From positions 434,001 through 498,000 of the forward strand of contig NZ_CP104964.1 in the NCBI RefSeq assembly GCF_025452235.1: a stretch of DNA of 64,000 nucleotides, read 5' to 3'. The notes beneath the pieces are model-generated. The model did not search any database and was not told where the DNA came from. It worked only from the letters and a program-made list of their open reading frames with translations. Source of the DNA: Devosia neptuniae (GTDB taxonomy: Bacteria > Pseudomonadota > Alphaproteobacteria > Rhizobiales > Devosiaceae). A program made the translations under genes and the position numbers. Below are positions 44,434 through 53,524 of this stretch, in pieces. The stretch's first letter is position 1. Each line of letters begins with the position of its first letter.

Positions 44434-44487
44434 AGTCTGATCCGTTCCTCGCCACCTTGCCCAGCGCAAGTTCAAGAGGGGAACATC

Positions 44488-45528
44488 ATGAAGTCAGCAT
44501 ATCTAGTAGCGTCTGCTGCTCTGCTGTCAGGCGCCACAACAATCGCTCACGGTCAGGAATTGATCGTCAATAGCTATGGCGGCCCATACGAGCAGATCAT
44601 TCAGGACGCCATCATCAAGCCGTTTGAAGAGCAGTACGGCGTTTCGGTGATCTATGATGCGGTGGGGTCCTCGCAGCAGGATTACGCCAAAATCAAAGCT
44701 ACCAACGGGCGCCCCGGCTTCGATGTCGTGGTTATGACCGCGTCCCAGTCGCTCGAAGGATGTCGCGAAGGTCTGTTGGAGCCACTGAGCGTCGAAACCA
44801 TCCCCAACCTCGCTCACCTCAATGCCGCCGTTAGCGCCGTTGCTGGCGAATGCGGAGCGGTCCACGAGCTGCAATATCTTGCCTTGCTCTATCGCACCGA
44901 CATGCTTGAAGAAGCGCCTGTATCCTGGACCGATCTTTTCGACGAGCGCCTCGACAACCGGATTGTTCTGCCCACGTTTGCCAACATCATGGCGGCCTTC
45001 CTCACCCAGCTGATGTCATCGGTGCATGGTGGGGATATCGACAACAATATCGATCCTGGCTTTGAGGCCATGGCCCGCCTCGCCGCTCAGTCAATCGGTT
45101 TCGAGCAGGCGTCCGCTATTCTCGAAAGCTACATTCAGGACGGCCGGGTCTGGGCAATGCCGTTCTGGGACGGTCGGGCCCAACTGCTCGTTGATAGTGG
45201 CGCGCCCGTCGACTACATCCTCCCCGAGGAAGGCTCGATACCCCTTATTGCCACCCTCAACGTGCCTGTCGGCGCCGACAACAAGGAACTAGCACTTAAG
45301 TTCGTCGACTTCTTTCTCGAAAAGACCAGCCAGGAACGCTGGGTCGAGGGCTACAAAGTTGGCTCCGCCCGCGCCGATATCGAGGTTAGCGAAGAGGCCA
45401 GAGCCCGCAAGATCACAACGCAAGCTGATCTTGACGCACTCCTCCTTCCCGATTTGACTTCGCTTGCCGCCAACCTCTCGACATGGGGCCAGCGTTGGGA
45501 ACGCGAAGTCGTTCCGGCCGCGCGGTAG
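44488..45528 (+). CDS. Periplasmic binding protein, polyamine/PotD-like
   Basis: A 346-residue binding protein with signal peptide MKSAYLVASAALLSGATTIAHG. The mature N-terminus ELIVNSYGGPYEQIIQDAIIKPFEEQYGVSVIYD is the PotD/AfuA-like class II pattern. Later landmarks: RPGFDVVVMTASQSLEG, LQYLALLYRTD, FWDGRAQLLVDSG, LNVPVGADNKELALKFVDFFL. GAGGGG precedes the ATG. It heads a complete binding protein-permease-permease-ATPase operon. The true ligand is probably the amine or amide substrate of the enzymes downstream rather than a common polyamine. Confidence 0.88.
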   Translation: MKSAYLVASAALLSGATTIAHGQELIVNSYGGPYEQIIQDAIIKPFEEQYGVSVIYDAVGSSQQDYAKIKATNGRPGFDVVVMTASQSLEGCREGLLEPLSVETIPNLAHLNAAVSAVAGECGAVHELQYLALLYRTDMLEEAPVSWTDLFDERLDNRIVLPTFANIMAAFLTQLMSSVHGGDIDNNIDPGFEAMARLAAQSIGFEQASAILESYIQDGRVWAMPFWDGRAQLLVDSGAPVDYILPEEGSIPLIATLNVPVGADNKELALKFVDFFLEKTSQERWVEGYKVGSARADIEVSEEARARKITTQADLDALLLPDLTSLAANLSTWGQRWEREVVPAAR

Positions 45529-45533
45529 TGGCC

Positions 45534-46415
45534 ATGTCCAGTATCGCGCTCACCGCCGAAGGGGGACGTCCTGTTTGGACGTCCCGGGCTCGCCAATACC
45601 TGCCCCTCCTGCCCCCGACCTTATTGCTTCTGGTGTTCTTCGCCATTCCCATGGGCATGATGGTGGGCCTCAGTTTCCATCCACAGGGAGGATCGACCGC
45701 GTCTCTTGCCAGCTATGAGCGTTTCTTTACCGACGACTTCTCCTTGGCGGGTCTGGGCCGAACAGTTCTTATGTCAGGGCTCGTGGCGATCTGCGTCACG
45801 CTCATGGCCTATCCCGTGGCCTATTTCCTGGCGCGGTCTCGCTCCCGTTGGCGGGCGGTGGTCTTTGCCCTGGCAATCGCCCCAGAGCTCGCCGGCGTGG
45901 TGTTGCGCACCTATGGCTGGCTGATCATTTTAGAAGACCACGGTTTCATAAACAGTGGATTGATGTGGCTCGGTCTTATCTCGGAGCCCCTGCCCCTGGC
46001 CAAAAACATGTTCGGTGTTGTCGTTGGACTGACCCATGTGATCTTGCCGTTCGGCATCCTGTCGTTGCTAACGAGCCTGCAGGGCGTCGATCAAAACCTC
46101 GAAAAATCAGCGCAGATTTTGGGCGCATCGCGCGTCTCCGTGCTTCGCCATATCGTTCTGCCACTGACCGTTCCCGGCATTGTCAGCTCGATGTTGCTCG
46201 CCTTCACCATGTCCGCCAGCGCCTATGCCACCCCAGCCATCCTAGGCGGCGCCGGCTTCAAGGTTCTCGCCACCATGGTCTACGAGCAGGTCCTTTTTTA
46301 CATCGACTGGTCCTTTGCCGCGGTCATGGCGAACGTGCTGCTGGTGATGATGCTGATCATCGCCTTTGTCGGCTCACGTCTCGAAATGCGCCTGCACAAA
46401 AAGCTTCATTTCTAG
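45534..46415 (+). CDS. ABC permease, PotB-like
   Basis: A 293-residue inner-membrane permease with six helices and the EAA-type loop EKSAQILGASRVSVLRHIVLPL. LVVLRTYGWLIILEDHG-like VLRTYGWLIILEDHGFIN is typical of PotB. The ATG at 45534 lies five bases after the binding-protein stop; a GTG two codons earlier is possible. Confidence 0.9.
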   Translation: MSSIALTAEGGRPVWTSRARQYLPLLPPTLLLLVFFAIPMGMMVGLSFHPQGGSTASLASYERFFTDDFSLAGLGRTVLMSGLVAICVTLMAYPVAYFLARSRSRWRAVVFALAIAPELAGVVLRTYGWLIILEDHGFINSGLMWLGLISEPLPLAKNMFGVVVGLTHVILPFGILSLLTSLQGVDQNLEKSAQILGASRVSVLRHIVLPLTVPGIVSSMLLAFTMSASAYATPAILGGAGFKVLATMVYEQVLFYIDWSFAAVMANVLLVMMLIIAFVGSRLEMRLHKKLHF

Positions 46416-46431
46416 AACCCCGGTGATCGAT

Positions 46432-47235
46432 ATGAACCGAATTGTCTCCGGCCTGTTCTGGGTCTCAATCGCTCTCGTCATGGCGTTCATCACCCTGCCC
46501 CTCATCGTGGTGATGGCGGCTTCACTCAGTCCCAGCTCCAAGGTGACCCTCGTTCCATGGGAGTGGACTGTGCGGTGGTATGGCGACCTGATGGCGCGTC
46601 GATGGATTGATCCCTTCATCCTCAGCGCCCAAATCGCCATACTCGTGTCCTTGGTCAGTGGGGTACTTGGCCTGCTTGCAGCCTACGTCGTGGCCTTTGA
46701 AAAGTGCCCCGGTCACGCCACGATCATGTCTTTTCTGCTCTCGCCATTAGCTGTCCCCCAGATCGTCAAAGGCGTGGCGATCGTGTTGTTCCTGTCTTCG
46801 GCCGGGCTCTATCGATGGGTCGGCACGCCAGGTCTGGTCGCGGCGCATATCATCCTGACCCTGCCATTTGCTGTGCGGATGATCGCCACCGCTATGTTCA
46901 ATTTCGACAAGAACCTTGACCGGGCCGGCCAGAGCCTGGGTGCAACCAAAGCCCAGCGCATCCGGCACCTGCTGCTCCCCATCATCAAGCCGGGCGTTTT
47001 CTCCGGCATGACCTTTGCCTTCATCATCTCCTTCAACAACATCCCGCTGTCGGTCTTTTTGGTCCGGCCCGGGGAAACCACCCTGCCCATCACCGTCATT
47101 AACTATCTCGAATACAGCCTCGATCCGGTGCTGGCTGCGGTCAATGTCGCCTCGCTGCTTTTCGTGCTGGCGGTGATCTTTGTCTTTGAAAAAATCGGCG
47201 GGTTCTCAGCCCAGATCCATGGAGGAAGCAAATGA
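46432..47235 (+). CDS. ABC permease, PotC-like
   Basis: A 267-residue permease with six helices and the coupling loop DRAGQSLGATKAQRIRHLLLPIIKPG. Typical PotC-like end of transport domain FIISFNNIPLSVFL. The ATG at 46432 is chosen over an upstream in-frame ATG inside potB because membrane helix 1 starts directly after MNRIVSG. It overlaps the ATPase gene (ATGA). Confidence 0.9.
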   Translation: MNRIVSGLFWVSIALVMAFITLPLIVVMAASLSPSSKVTLVPWEWTVRWYGDLMARRWIDPFILSAQIAILVSLVSGVLGLLAAYVVAFEKCPGHATIMSFLLSPLAVPQIVKGVAIVLFLSSAGLYRWVGTPGLVAAHIILTLPFAVRMIATAMFNFDKNLDRAGQSLGATKAQRIRHLLLPIIKPGVFSGMTFAFIISFNNIPLSVFLVRPGETTLPITVINYLEYSLDPVLAAVNVASLLFVLAVIFVFEKIGGFSAQIHGGSK

Positions 47236-48317
47236 GCACCAGCGATATCGAACTGATCAATCTGAGCAAAAACTTTGGCACCAGCCAGATCGTGCGTGAA
47301 ATCGACCTGATCGTGCCCCATGGCGAGTTCGTCAGCATCCTGGGACCCTCGGGATGCGGCAAAACCACTACCCTGAACATGATCGCTGGCTTTATTTCGC
47401 CCTCAAGTGGACAGATCAGGATACGAGGTGTCGAACAGTCCGGCGTACCTCCCGAAAAGCGTCAGGTCGGTCTGGTGTTTCAGAACTATGCCCTGTTTCC
47501 TCATATGACCGTCGCCGAAAATGTGGGTTTCGGCCTCAAGATGCAGGGCAAGAGGCGGGATGAGGTCGATGCTCAAGTCAAAAAGGCGCTTCAAAGTGTC
47601 CGTCTTGAAGGCTTCGAAGACCGCTATCCCAAAGCGCTCTCAGGCGGCCAGCAGCAACGCACCGCCCTGGCCCGGGCTATCGCCCCTCGCCCATCGCTTC
47701 TGCTGTTGGACGAGCCTCTCTCGAACCTAGACCTCAAGCTGCGCGAAACCATGCGTATCGAGCTTAAGGATGTCCAACGCGAGCTGGGCATTACCTTCGT
47801 TTATGTGACCCATGATCAGGAGGAAGCCATGGCCATGTCCGACCGGATCGTGGTCATGCATGAGGGCGTCATTGCTCAGGTTGGATCGCCCTCAGAGCTT
47901 TACCGCGCGCCACAATCGACCTTCGTCGCCGATTTCATCGGCAAGTCCAACATCTTTGCTGTTACCCCGATCGCCAATGCTGGCGGCATTCAACGGGTCC
48001 GGGTCGCCGAAACCGGACTTGAGCTGCTGGCCGCCTCCCCTGCCCCGGCGTCGTCAGAAATCGCGTTCTGCAGCATTCGGCCTGAAGCCCTGCGCTGGAT
48101 CGAAGGGCCGACCCCAACTGAGCGTCCGGCCAACGTGCTGCCGGTCCAGATCATCAAGATCGTCAATCTGGGTGCCTATCTCGAAGTGTGGTGCCGGCAT
48201 CAGAGCAATACGATCTTCAAGGCGCTCATCAGTGCTGCTCGCGGCGCCCAACTGGCTACGGACGTCGCGATCGAACTGACCGTCGAGCCGGCGGCCATAA
48301 AGCTCCTCACCCGCTAG
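47232..48317 (+). CDS. ABC ATPase, PotA-like
   Basis: A 361-residue ATPase: Walker A GPSGCGKTTTLN, Q-loop VFQNYALFPH, signature LSGGQQQRTALARA, Walker B LLLLDEPLSNLD, His in YVTHDQEEAM, and a C-terminal TOBE domain (FCSIRPEALRWIEG). Fourth gene of the import operon; its start overlaps the permease stop. Confidence 0.92.
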   Translation: MSTSDIELINLSKNFGTSQIVREIDLIVPHGEFVSILGPSGCGKTTTLNMIAGFISPSSGQIRIRGVEQSGVPPEKRQVGLVFQNYALFPHMTVAENVGFGLKMQGKRRDEVDAQVKKALQSVRLEGFEDRYPKALSGGQQQRTALARAIAPRPSLLLLDEPLSNLDLKLRETMRIELKDVQRELGITFVYVTHDQEEAMAMSDRIVVMHEGVIAQVGSPSELYRAPQSTFVADFIGKSNIFAVTPIANAGGIQRVRVAETGLELLAASPAPASSEIAFCSIRPEALRWIEGPTPTERPANVLPVQIIKIVNLGAYLEVWCRHQSNTIFKALISAARGAQLATDVAIELTVEPAAIKLLTR

Positions 48318-48334
48318 CTGATTAATAGCAGAAC

Positions 48335-48363
48335 AATATCAATAATGATCCATTGATATTGGA
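48335..48363. promoter_or_regulatory. Shared operator-like element, copy 2
   Basis: Second copy of ATAT(T/C)AAT, 11 bases, TT(A/G)ATATTGGA; here a perfect inverted repeat CAATATCAA/TTGATATTG spans 48334-48361. It lies between the ATPase stop and the dioxygenase gene, about 65-90 bases before its ATG, so a second promoter under the same control probably starts here. Confidence 0.6.
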
Positions 48364-48426
48364 CGCAGCGGGTTCACTACATCTATTTTGTGATTGTCGA
48401 GATCATCATCCAGTGGAGGAAAAACG

Positions 48427-49293
48427 ATGCTGACAAAGAACAGAATTACGGCCGTTCAGCACGACAGCAATGTCTGTGCAGACATCCAAGGCTTCGATTT
48501 CAATGACTATACTGCAGACGATATCGCCACCGTCCGCGACTTTTGGCTGCAATATGGAGTCATCAGGTTTCGCGACGCGAATATCAGCGATCAGCAGCAG
48601 GTCGAGTTTTCGGCCCACTTTGGTGAGTTCGTCATTCACCCCAAGCAACTTCAGGAAGGTGGCCATCCCACGCATCCCGAAATCCTCGTCATCAGCAATG
48701 CGATGAAGGACGGTCGGCCCAGTGGTGCGATGGGTAATAGCGAAGCCACTTGGCACACCGATACGTGGTTCTACGAGAAGCCACCGGCCGGTGCCATTCT
48801 GCGGGCGGTGCAGGTGCCGGAAACCGGCGGAGACACCTACTTCCTCTCCACCTACCAAGCCTATGAAACGCTGCCCAACCATCTGCGCGACGCAGTGGCC
48901 AAACGGCAGATTTTCTTCCAGAGCGCTTACGACAAGACAGGTAAGTTGCGCCTGGGCAAGACCAAGCCGACCTCCGAAGATTTCCGGGAATGGGTCGGCA
49001 TGGTGCATCCGCTGGTCCGCAAGCACGGCGAAACGGGACGCGATGCCCTCTATCTCGGTGGCACTGCAGAAGGTGCCTGGATCGTCGGAATGCCCCTCGA
49101 CGAGAGCACCGATCTCATCGCCCAGCTTTGGGAGCATACGACCACAACCGACGACGTGTTTGTGCAGCAGTGGAATGCCGGCGATATCATGATGTGGGAC
49201 AATCGCTGCACGATGCACCGGCGTGACTCCTTCGATCCGAACTCGATCCGGATCATGCACCGCACCACAACCGCCGGCGAACGGCCAGTCTAA
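48427..49293 (+). CDS. TauD/TfdA-family Fe(II)/2-oxoglutarate dioxygenase
   Basis: A 288-residue oxygenase. Iron ligands: His110 and Asp112 in ATWHTDTWFYEKPP and the distal His264 in CTMHRRDSF. The 2-oxoglutarate-binding Arg is in SIRIMHRTT. Other family landmarks are YGVIRFRD and GGDTYFLSTYQAYETLP. Members hydroxylate a carbon next to a heteroatom so the C-S, C-O or C-N bond breaks (taurine, 2,4-D and others). GGAGGA precedes the ATG. First gene of a three-gene unit with the RraA-like and nitrilase genes, so it probably starts breakdown of the imported compound. Confidence 0.9.
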   Translation: MLTKNRITAVQHDSNVCADIQGFDFNDYTADDIATVRDFWLQYGVIRFRDANISDQQQVEFSAHFGEFVIHPKQLQEGGHPTHPEILVISNAMKDGRPSGAMGNSEATWHTDTWFYEKPPAGAILRAVQVPETGGDTYFLSTYQAYETLPNHLRDAVAKRQIFFQSAYDKTGKLRLGKTKPTSEDFREWVGMVHPLVRKHGETGRDALYLGGTAEGAWIVGMPLDESTDLIAQLWEHTTTTDDVFVQQWNAGDIMMWDNRCTMHRRDSFDPNSIRIMHRTTTAGERPV

Positions 49294-49319
49294 GGCCCTA
49301 ACCAGGCGGAACATGCAAA

Positions 49320-49973
49320 ATGCCAACATTGTACCGGACGGCGCTCCCTCCTGGACCGCTGGACCAAGACCTCCTTGCGCTGCTTGCGGATGTCGAAACG
49401 GCCACCATTGGTCACTTCGAGTCCTCTGGCTTCATTGCGGCGGACGTCCGCCCGGTATTTCCCGCACGGGCCATGGGCAGAGCCATCACCGTGGCCGCCC
49501 CGGGTCGGGACGGGCGTGTCATCTATATGGCGATCGACACGCTCGAACCCGGAGATGTGTTGGTCATTTCCAGACTTGAAGGTGACGGCCTCGCCTGCGT
49601 CGGCGGTGGCGTTACAGCGGCGGCCAAAGCAAAGGGTGCTGCAGCCATCATCGTCGATGGTCCCTGCACGGATCCGACGGAGATCGCCAGCAACGGTCTG
49701 CCCGTTTGGTGTCGTGGCGTCTCTGCCAAAACGACTTCACGACACACCCAGCTTGGAGGCGAGATCAATTTCCCGGTCTCCTGCGGAGGAACTGTAGTCC
49801 TGCCAGGATACTGCGTACTCGCCGATGACAGTGGCATCTACATCGCCGATCCCGCTCGCATGCGCGAAGTTGCCGTCCAGGCGAAATCGCGCCAGCAGCG
49901 ATCACTGGCCGTAAGGCAGCATCTGCTGTCCGGCCATTCCATTTTCGACTTCGATCGCGAGAACAGTCAATGA
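49320..49973 (+). CDS. RraA-like / HMG-aldolase-family protein
   Basis: A 217-residue member of the RraA-like family (RraA, 4-hydroxy-4-methyl-2-oxoglutarate aldolase). Motifs: TATIGHFESSGFIAADVRP, AITVAAPGRDGRVIYMAIDTLEPGDVLVISRL, GVTAAAKAKGAAAIIVDGPCTDPTEI, NGLPVWCRGVSAKTTSRHTQLGG and VLPGYCVLADDSGIYI. The glycine/aspartate region IVDGPCTDP resembles the aldolase active site, though the usual GGxxG and R-D spacing differs. It could split a hydroxy-oxo acid formed downstream of the dioxygenase. Overlaps the nitrilase gene (ATGA). Confidence 0.82.
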   Translation: MPTLYRTALPPGPLDQDLLALLADVETATIGHFESSGFIAADVRPVFPARAMGRAITVAAPGRDGRVIYMAIDTLEPGDVLVISRLEGDGLACVGGGVTAAAKAKGAAAIIVDGPCTDPTEIASNGLPVWCRGVSAKTTSRHTQLGGEINFPVSCGGTVVLPGYCVLADDSGIYIADPARMREVAVQAKSRQQRSLAVRQHLLSGHSIFDFDRENSQ

Positions 49974-50842
49974 AACTGGCAATGATCCAGATGAATTCCC
50001 AACCTGATCGCAGCCACAACCTTCGACAGGCTACTGAGCTGATGCATCGAGCAGTGGCTGCGGAGCGGCCGGATCTGATTGTCCTGCCGGAGCATTTTGA
50101 TTGGTCCGGCGGCACAATCGAGCAAAAACTTCTAGCCGCTGACAATCTGCCAAACGGGGAGGCGTATCGCACGATCGCCGAATTTGCGGCCGAGCACCGT
50201 ACTTGGGTCCATGCCGGAAGCATGCTGGAGCGCATTCCTGGTGAGGATAAAATCTACAATACGACGGTCGTATTCGATGCATCCGGGTTGGAAGTTGGGC
50301 GCTATCGAAAAATCCACCTCTTCGACATCACCACACCTTCGGGCCGCGTTTATGGAGAATCCGACACGGTCAGGCCGGGTTCAGGTCTTCTCGTTTATGA
50401 GCATTGCGGTCTGCGGATCGGATGCGCGATTTGTTACGATCTGCGATTCTCGAACCTGTTCTGGGAACTTGCGCGCCGCCGCGTCGACGTGGTGATCTTG
50501 CCGGCCGCCTTTACTGTGGAAACCGGCCGGGACCACTGGGACGTACTCTGCCGCTCACGTGCAATCGAATTTCAGACCTATTTCGTCGCGTGCGGCCAAT
50601 GGGGTGCCTATCCATCCGCGGACGGGACGCCGCGGAGCTGCTTCGGCAATTCCCTTGTTTGCGACCCCTGGGGACAGGTGATCACAAGAGCTTCGGATGG
50701 TCCCGGGTGCATCTTCACCGATCTAGAGATCGCTGAGATCGAGAGAGTTCGAAATCTTATTCCGATGGCGTCTCATCGCCAGGTGCTTTCCAGCTGTGGC
50801 GGCTGTCATCGCGCCGAAACATCTCTGCTTTCGCCATCGTGA
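49970..50842 (+). CDS. Carbon-nitrogen hydrolase (nitrilase superfamily)
   Basis: A 290-residue amidase or nitrilase. The Glu-Lys-Cys triad is Glu41 (IVLPEHFDW), Lys114 (GRYRKIHLFD) and Cys155 (GCAICYDLRF), with the general NIT1/omega-amidase-like spacing. The end has ERVRNLIPMASHRQ. It hydrolyses an amide or N-carbamoyl group and releases ammonia. Co-translated with the RraA-like gene. Confidence 0.9.
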   Translation: MKLAMIQMNSQPDRSHNLRQATELMHRAVAAERPDLIVLPEHFDWSGGTIEQKLLAADNLPNGEAYRTIAEFAAEHRTWVHAGSMLERIPGEDKIYNTTVVFDASGLEVGRYRKIHLFDITTPSGRVYGESDTVRPGSGLLVYEHCGLRIGCAICYDLRFSNLFWELARRRVDVVILPAAFTVETGRDHWDVLCRSRAIEFQTYFVACGQWGAYPSADGTPRSCFGNSLVCDPWGQVITRASDGPGCIFTDLEIAEIERVRNLIPMASHRQVLSSCGGCHRAETSLLSPS

Positions 50843-51007
50843 GCCCCCACGCGCAGAAAATTCCCTCCGTTTCGCAAAACCTCGATTTCATTGCAGACGA
50901 CACTTGGTTGGGAATATTTGCCAATCTCTGATGAGCGAGCGACGATGTCCGAACAAAAAACGAACAGCGGGTGAAAAAGTAGCCATCACCGTCTCCCTCG
51001 ATTTGCC

Positions 51008-51024
51008 CAAAGCTTGGCTTTTTC
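51008..51024 (+). terminator. Weak terminator after the nitrilase gene
   Basis: AAAGC-TTG-GCTTT followed by further T residues gives a short stem with a U-run. The rest of the 236-base gap 50843-51078 shows no gene. Confidence 0.35.
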
Positions 51025-51044
51025 TAACCGGCTGATCAATGCAT

Positions 51045-51069
51045 CCTCGACAGGTGAGAACCTGCGAGG
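51045..51069 (+). promoter_or_regulatory. Hairpin covering the ribosome site of the cyclodeaminase-like gene
   Basis: CCTCG-a-CAGGT, loop gaga, ACCTG-CGAGG: ten paired bases with one bulge. The right arm contains most of the GAGGGG (51066-51071) that serves the TTG start at 51079. Folding would hide the ribosome site, so translation may be conditional. Confidence 0.45.
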
Positions 51070-51078
51070 GGCCAAGCC

Positions 51079-52182
51079 TTGGACCGCGATCGATCCGCCT
51101 TTCCGCCGCTACTGATATCCTCAGCTGATCTCGTACAAGCTGGAATCGCGCTTGATCCAAGGGTACTTCATGATCGGGCCGCCCAGATGTGGAGGGACTT
51201 TGGCGCCGGCTTGAGTATAGGCAAAAAGTCGGTTCTTCTTCCACCTGAAGCCGAGCTATGGGCGTCAGCCAGCTATGCCACGCTCCGCGATCAATTCGGG
51301 GAGGAGCGCCTTGGCTGGAAGCTCTCCGCTCTTTCAGCAATCGGTCCCAGGCTGGCGAGCGTCAAAATCGTTGGCGCCAATGCCGCAAACCGGCATTTCG
51401 GCCTCGCGCGTTCCTTCTCGACGATCCTGCTTTTGGACAAATTCACCATGCGTCCAATTTGCCTTCTCGAAGGCACCGACATTTCGGCGGCGCGCACGGC
51501 AACCTATGCAACCCTGGCTGCCGAGTCCGTGCTCGCCGAACGCAAAACGATCAATGTCTTTCTCTTTGGCGGCGGCCCGATTGCGCGCAGCATCGGTTTG
51601 GCACTTGGAGCCGTACTGGGCGTTTGCCTCGAAAAACTATGGGTTCGAACGCGATCTCGTCAAACAGCCGAGGCGTTTGCGCGTTCGCTGCAGCCGAGCG
51701 TGGCTCAGGTCGTTCCCGTGACCGATAACACTAAGCTAACTCAGGCTGACCTCATCATAACTGCTTCGAACGCAAAATCCCCGGTTTTCGCGGCGCACGA
51801 AGTGGCTTCAGATTCTGTTGTCCTCCATCTCGCCGGTGACGAAACACCCGCCGAGCACCTGACCCATGTCATGCAGAATGGCACTCTTGTCTGCGACGAC
51901 CTTGCCATGGTTAGCGCCCGCAATTCGCAGTCGCTTGCACTCTATTTCTCCCGGCGCGGTTCGACGTTGGAAGCTGAAGGACAGGCGCTCGGTGTGCGTG
52001 ATTTTGCCGGCCATGTGGTCGGGCGTGCACCTGGGCGAGGCCCAACCCACATCACCTGCGTTGGATTACCTAGTCTCGACCTCTACGTAGCGGAATACAT
52101 CTACGAGACCTATGTCGCAGCATCTTCGTTGCGAACTTCTATGCACGATTTCCCTGGCAATAGCGCAGCCACCCATGAGTGA
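51079..52182 (+). CDS. Ornithine cyclodeaminase / mu-crystallin family protein
   Basis: A 367-residue protein of the OCD/mu-crystallin family, whose members deaminate ornithine to proline or reduce ketimines and imines. Landmarks: LGWKLSALSAIG, VKIVGANAANRHFGLARSFSTILLLD, GTDISAARTATYATLAAESV and the nucleotide-binding INVFLFGGGPIARS followed by RTRSRQTAEAFA and ADLIITASNA. The glycine motif is GGGPIA where GxGxxA is usual. Start is TTG at 51079 with GAGGGG upstream. It overlaps the MmgE/PrpD gene by 8 bases. Confidence 0.85.
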   Translation: MDRDRSAFPPLLISSADLVQAGIALDPRVLHDRAAQMWRDFGAGLSIGKKSVLLPPEAELWASASYATLRDQFGEERLGWKLSALSAIGPRLASVKIVGANAANRHFGLARSFSTILLLDKFTMRPICLLEGTDISAARTATYATLAAESVLAERKTINVFLFGGGPIARSIGLALGAVLGVCLEKLWVRTRSRQTAEAFARSLQPSVAQVVPVTDNTKLTQADLIITASNAKSPVFAAHEVASDSVVLHLAGDETPAEHLTHVMQNGTLVCDDLAMVSARNSQSLALYFSRRGSTLEAEGQALGVRDFAGHVVGRAPGRGPTHITCVGLPSLDLYVAEYIYETYVAASSLRTSMHDFPGNSAATHE

Positions 52183-53524
52183 ATCTCAATGTGTTACAGA
52201 GCGCTTGGCAGCCCAAATCCTCCAATACCCTACCGAGGCTTTATCCGCTGCCGTCGCGCATAAAGCGATCGACTGTGTGCTCGATAATGTAGCGTCTTGT
52301 CTTGCCGGCGTTTCCGCACGGCCCGCCATATCGGCACGACAGGTGGCATATTCGGTCTTTGCAAATGGTGACGCGCCGATCTGGTTTACTCAACGCCGAT
52401 TGAGCGTCGCCGGCGCTAGCTGGTGCAATGCCATGGCTGCCTCTTCACTCGATTTTGACGACGGACACCGCCTAGCGCGCGGGCATCCTGGTTCTGCGAT
52501 CGTTCCAGCAGTGCTGGCGCAAGCTTCGCGAGCCCGGTCTTCAACCCCTCAAATCCTGGCGGCCATTGCCATGGGATACGAAGTCGCGATCCGGTCCGCC
52601 GCCGCCCAGCAATTTGAGAAAACTCAAACCTACCAGTCCGGGCGATGGGCGGGTCTTGGCGTGGTTGCGGCGTGTGGCCGTTTGGTTGGGCTCGATAGCG
52701 ACCAACTTTCGAACGCTCTCGCTATTTCAGGTGTTTGGGCACCTAACCAGCAGGCCAACGGCAGCTCAGGCTATGCGCGGCAAACCGGCAATTGGGCAAA
52801 AGAGGGGATTCCGATCAGCACGGTGCAGGCCCTGATGGCGATCGACTTATCGCGTGACAGATTCACCGGGCCAAAAGATATGTTGGACCACACATCTCAC
52901 TACGACTATCGCCCGCCGATCGGCGATGCGCTGGAGCCCACCCTGATCCTAGAAACCTACTTCAAGCGATATGCATGTTGTCGCTATGTCCACCCTGCAC
53001 TCGACGCCTATTGCTCTCTGATCGAAGACGTCGCTGTGGAGGCCGATAGCATTGCTAGGATCGAAGTTGCCACCTTTGCCTGGGCGCTGCGCCTTGCCAA
53101 TAAGCTCACGCCCGACAATCTCGTGGAGGTGCAATACAGCCTGCCATTCTGCTTGGCGGCGTTAGTGCTCCGTGGCCCCGCGGCCCTGTCCCCGATTACC
53201 GAGGATCTCTTGCACGACGACCGTGTCCCAGCATTAGCCGCCCGGATTAAATTGAATGTGTGCCCAACGATTGATCAGCGCTTTCCGCGTGAGACGCTTG
53301 CTAAGGTGCGCGTCACCTTCAACACGGGAGATGTCCTGGAAAATCCGAGTCCCATAGGGCCGACCGATCTCTCGCGGCAAGACGTCCGGCGCAAGTTTCT
53401 TGACTTGGCCTCCGGCCGAATTTCCGAGATTCAGTGCCAACGATTGCTGGATGCCGTTGACCCCGAGCATTGCGAGCTGGGTAAGCTACAACGCGTCCTC
53501 GCCCAAACGAGCTTAATCGACTGA
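52175..53524 (+). CDS. MmgE/PrpD family protein
   Basis: A 449-residue MmgE/PrpD-fold protein (2-methylcitrate dehydratase, cis-aconitate decarboxylase and related lyases/isomerases). Landmarks: AIDCVLDNVASCLAGV, NAMAASSLDFDDGHRLARGHPGSAIVPAVLA, ILAAIAMGYEVAIR, QSGRWAGLGVVAACGRLVGLDSDQLSNALAISG and KRYACCRYVHPALDA. The DFDDGH..GHPGS motif around the active site is intact. Paired with the cyclodeaminase-like gene and probably acting on a carboxylic-acid intermediate. Confidence 0.9.
   Translation: MSESQCVTERLAAQILQYPTEALSAAVAHKAIDCVLDNVASCLAGVSARPAISARQVAYSVFANGDAPIWFTQRRLSVAGASWCNAMAASSLDFDDGHRLARGHPGSAIVPAVLAQASRARSSTPQILAAIAMGYEVAIRSAAAQQFEKTQTYQSGRWAGLGVVAACGRLVGLDSDQLSNALAISGVWAPNQQANGSSGYARQTGNWAKEGIPISTVQALMAIDLSRDRFTGPKDMLDHTSHYDYRPPIGDALEPTLILETYFKRYACCRYVHPALDAYCSLIEDVAVEADSIARIEVATFAWALRLANKLTPDNLVEVQYSLPFCLAALVLRGPAALSPITEDLLHDDRVPALAARIKLNVCPTIDQRFPRETLAKVRVTFNTGDVLENPSPIGPTDLSRQDVRRKFLDLASGRISEIQCQRLLDAVDPEHCELGKLQRVLAQTSLID

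Larger units (their letters stand above)
43746..44487 (+). other. Gap between the riboswitch and the polyamine-type ABC operon
   Basis: About 740 bases. The left end should hold the promoter for the riboswitch RNA, and 44380-44487 holds the promoter and a shared operator of the next operon. The middle contains a possible small broken gene (listed separately). Minus-strand frame 43996-44295 has no supporting features. Confidence 0.5.
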
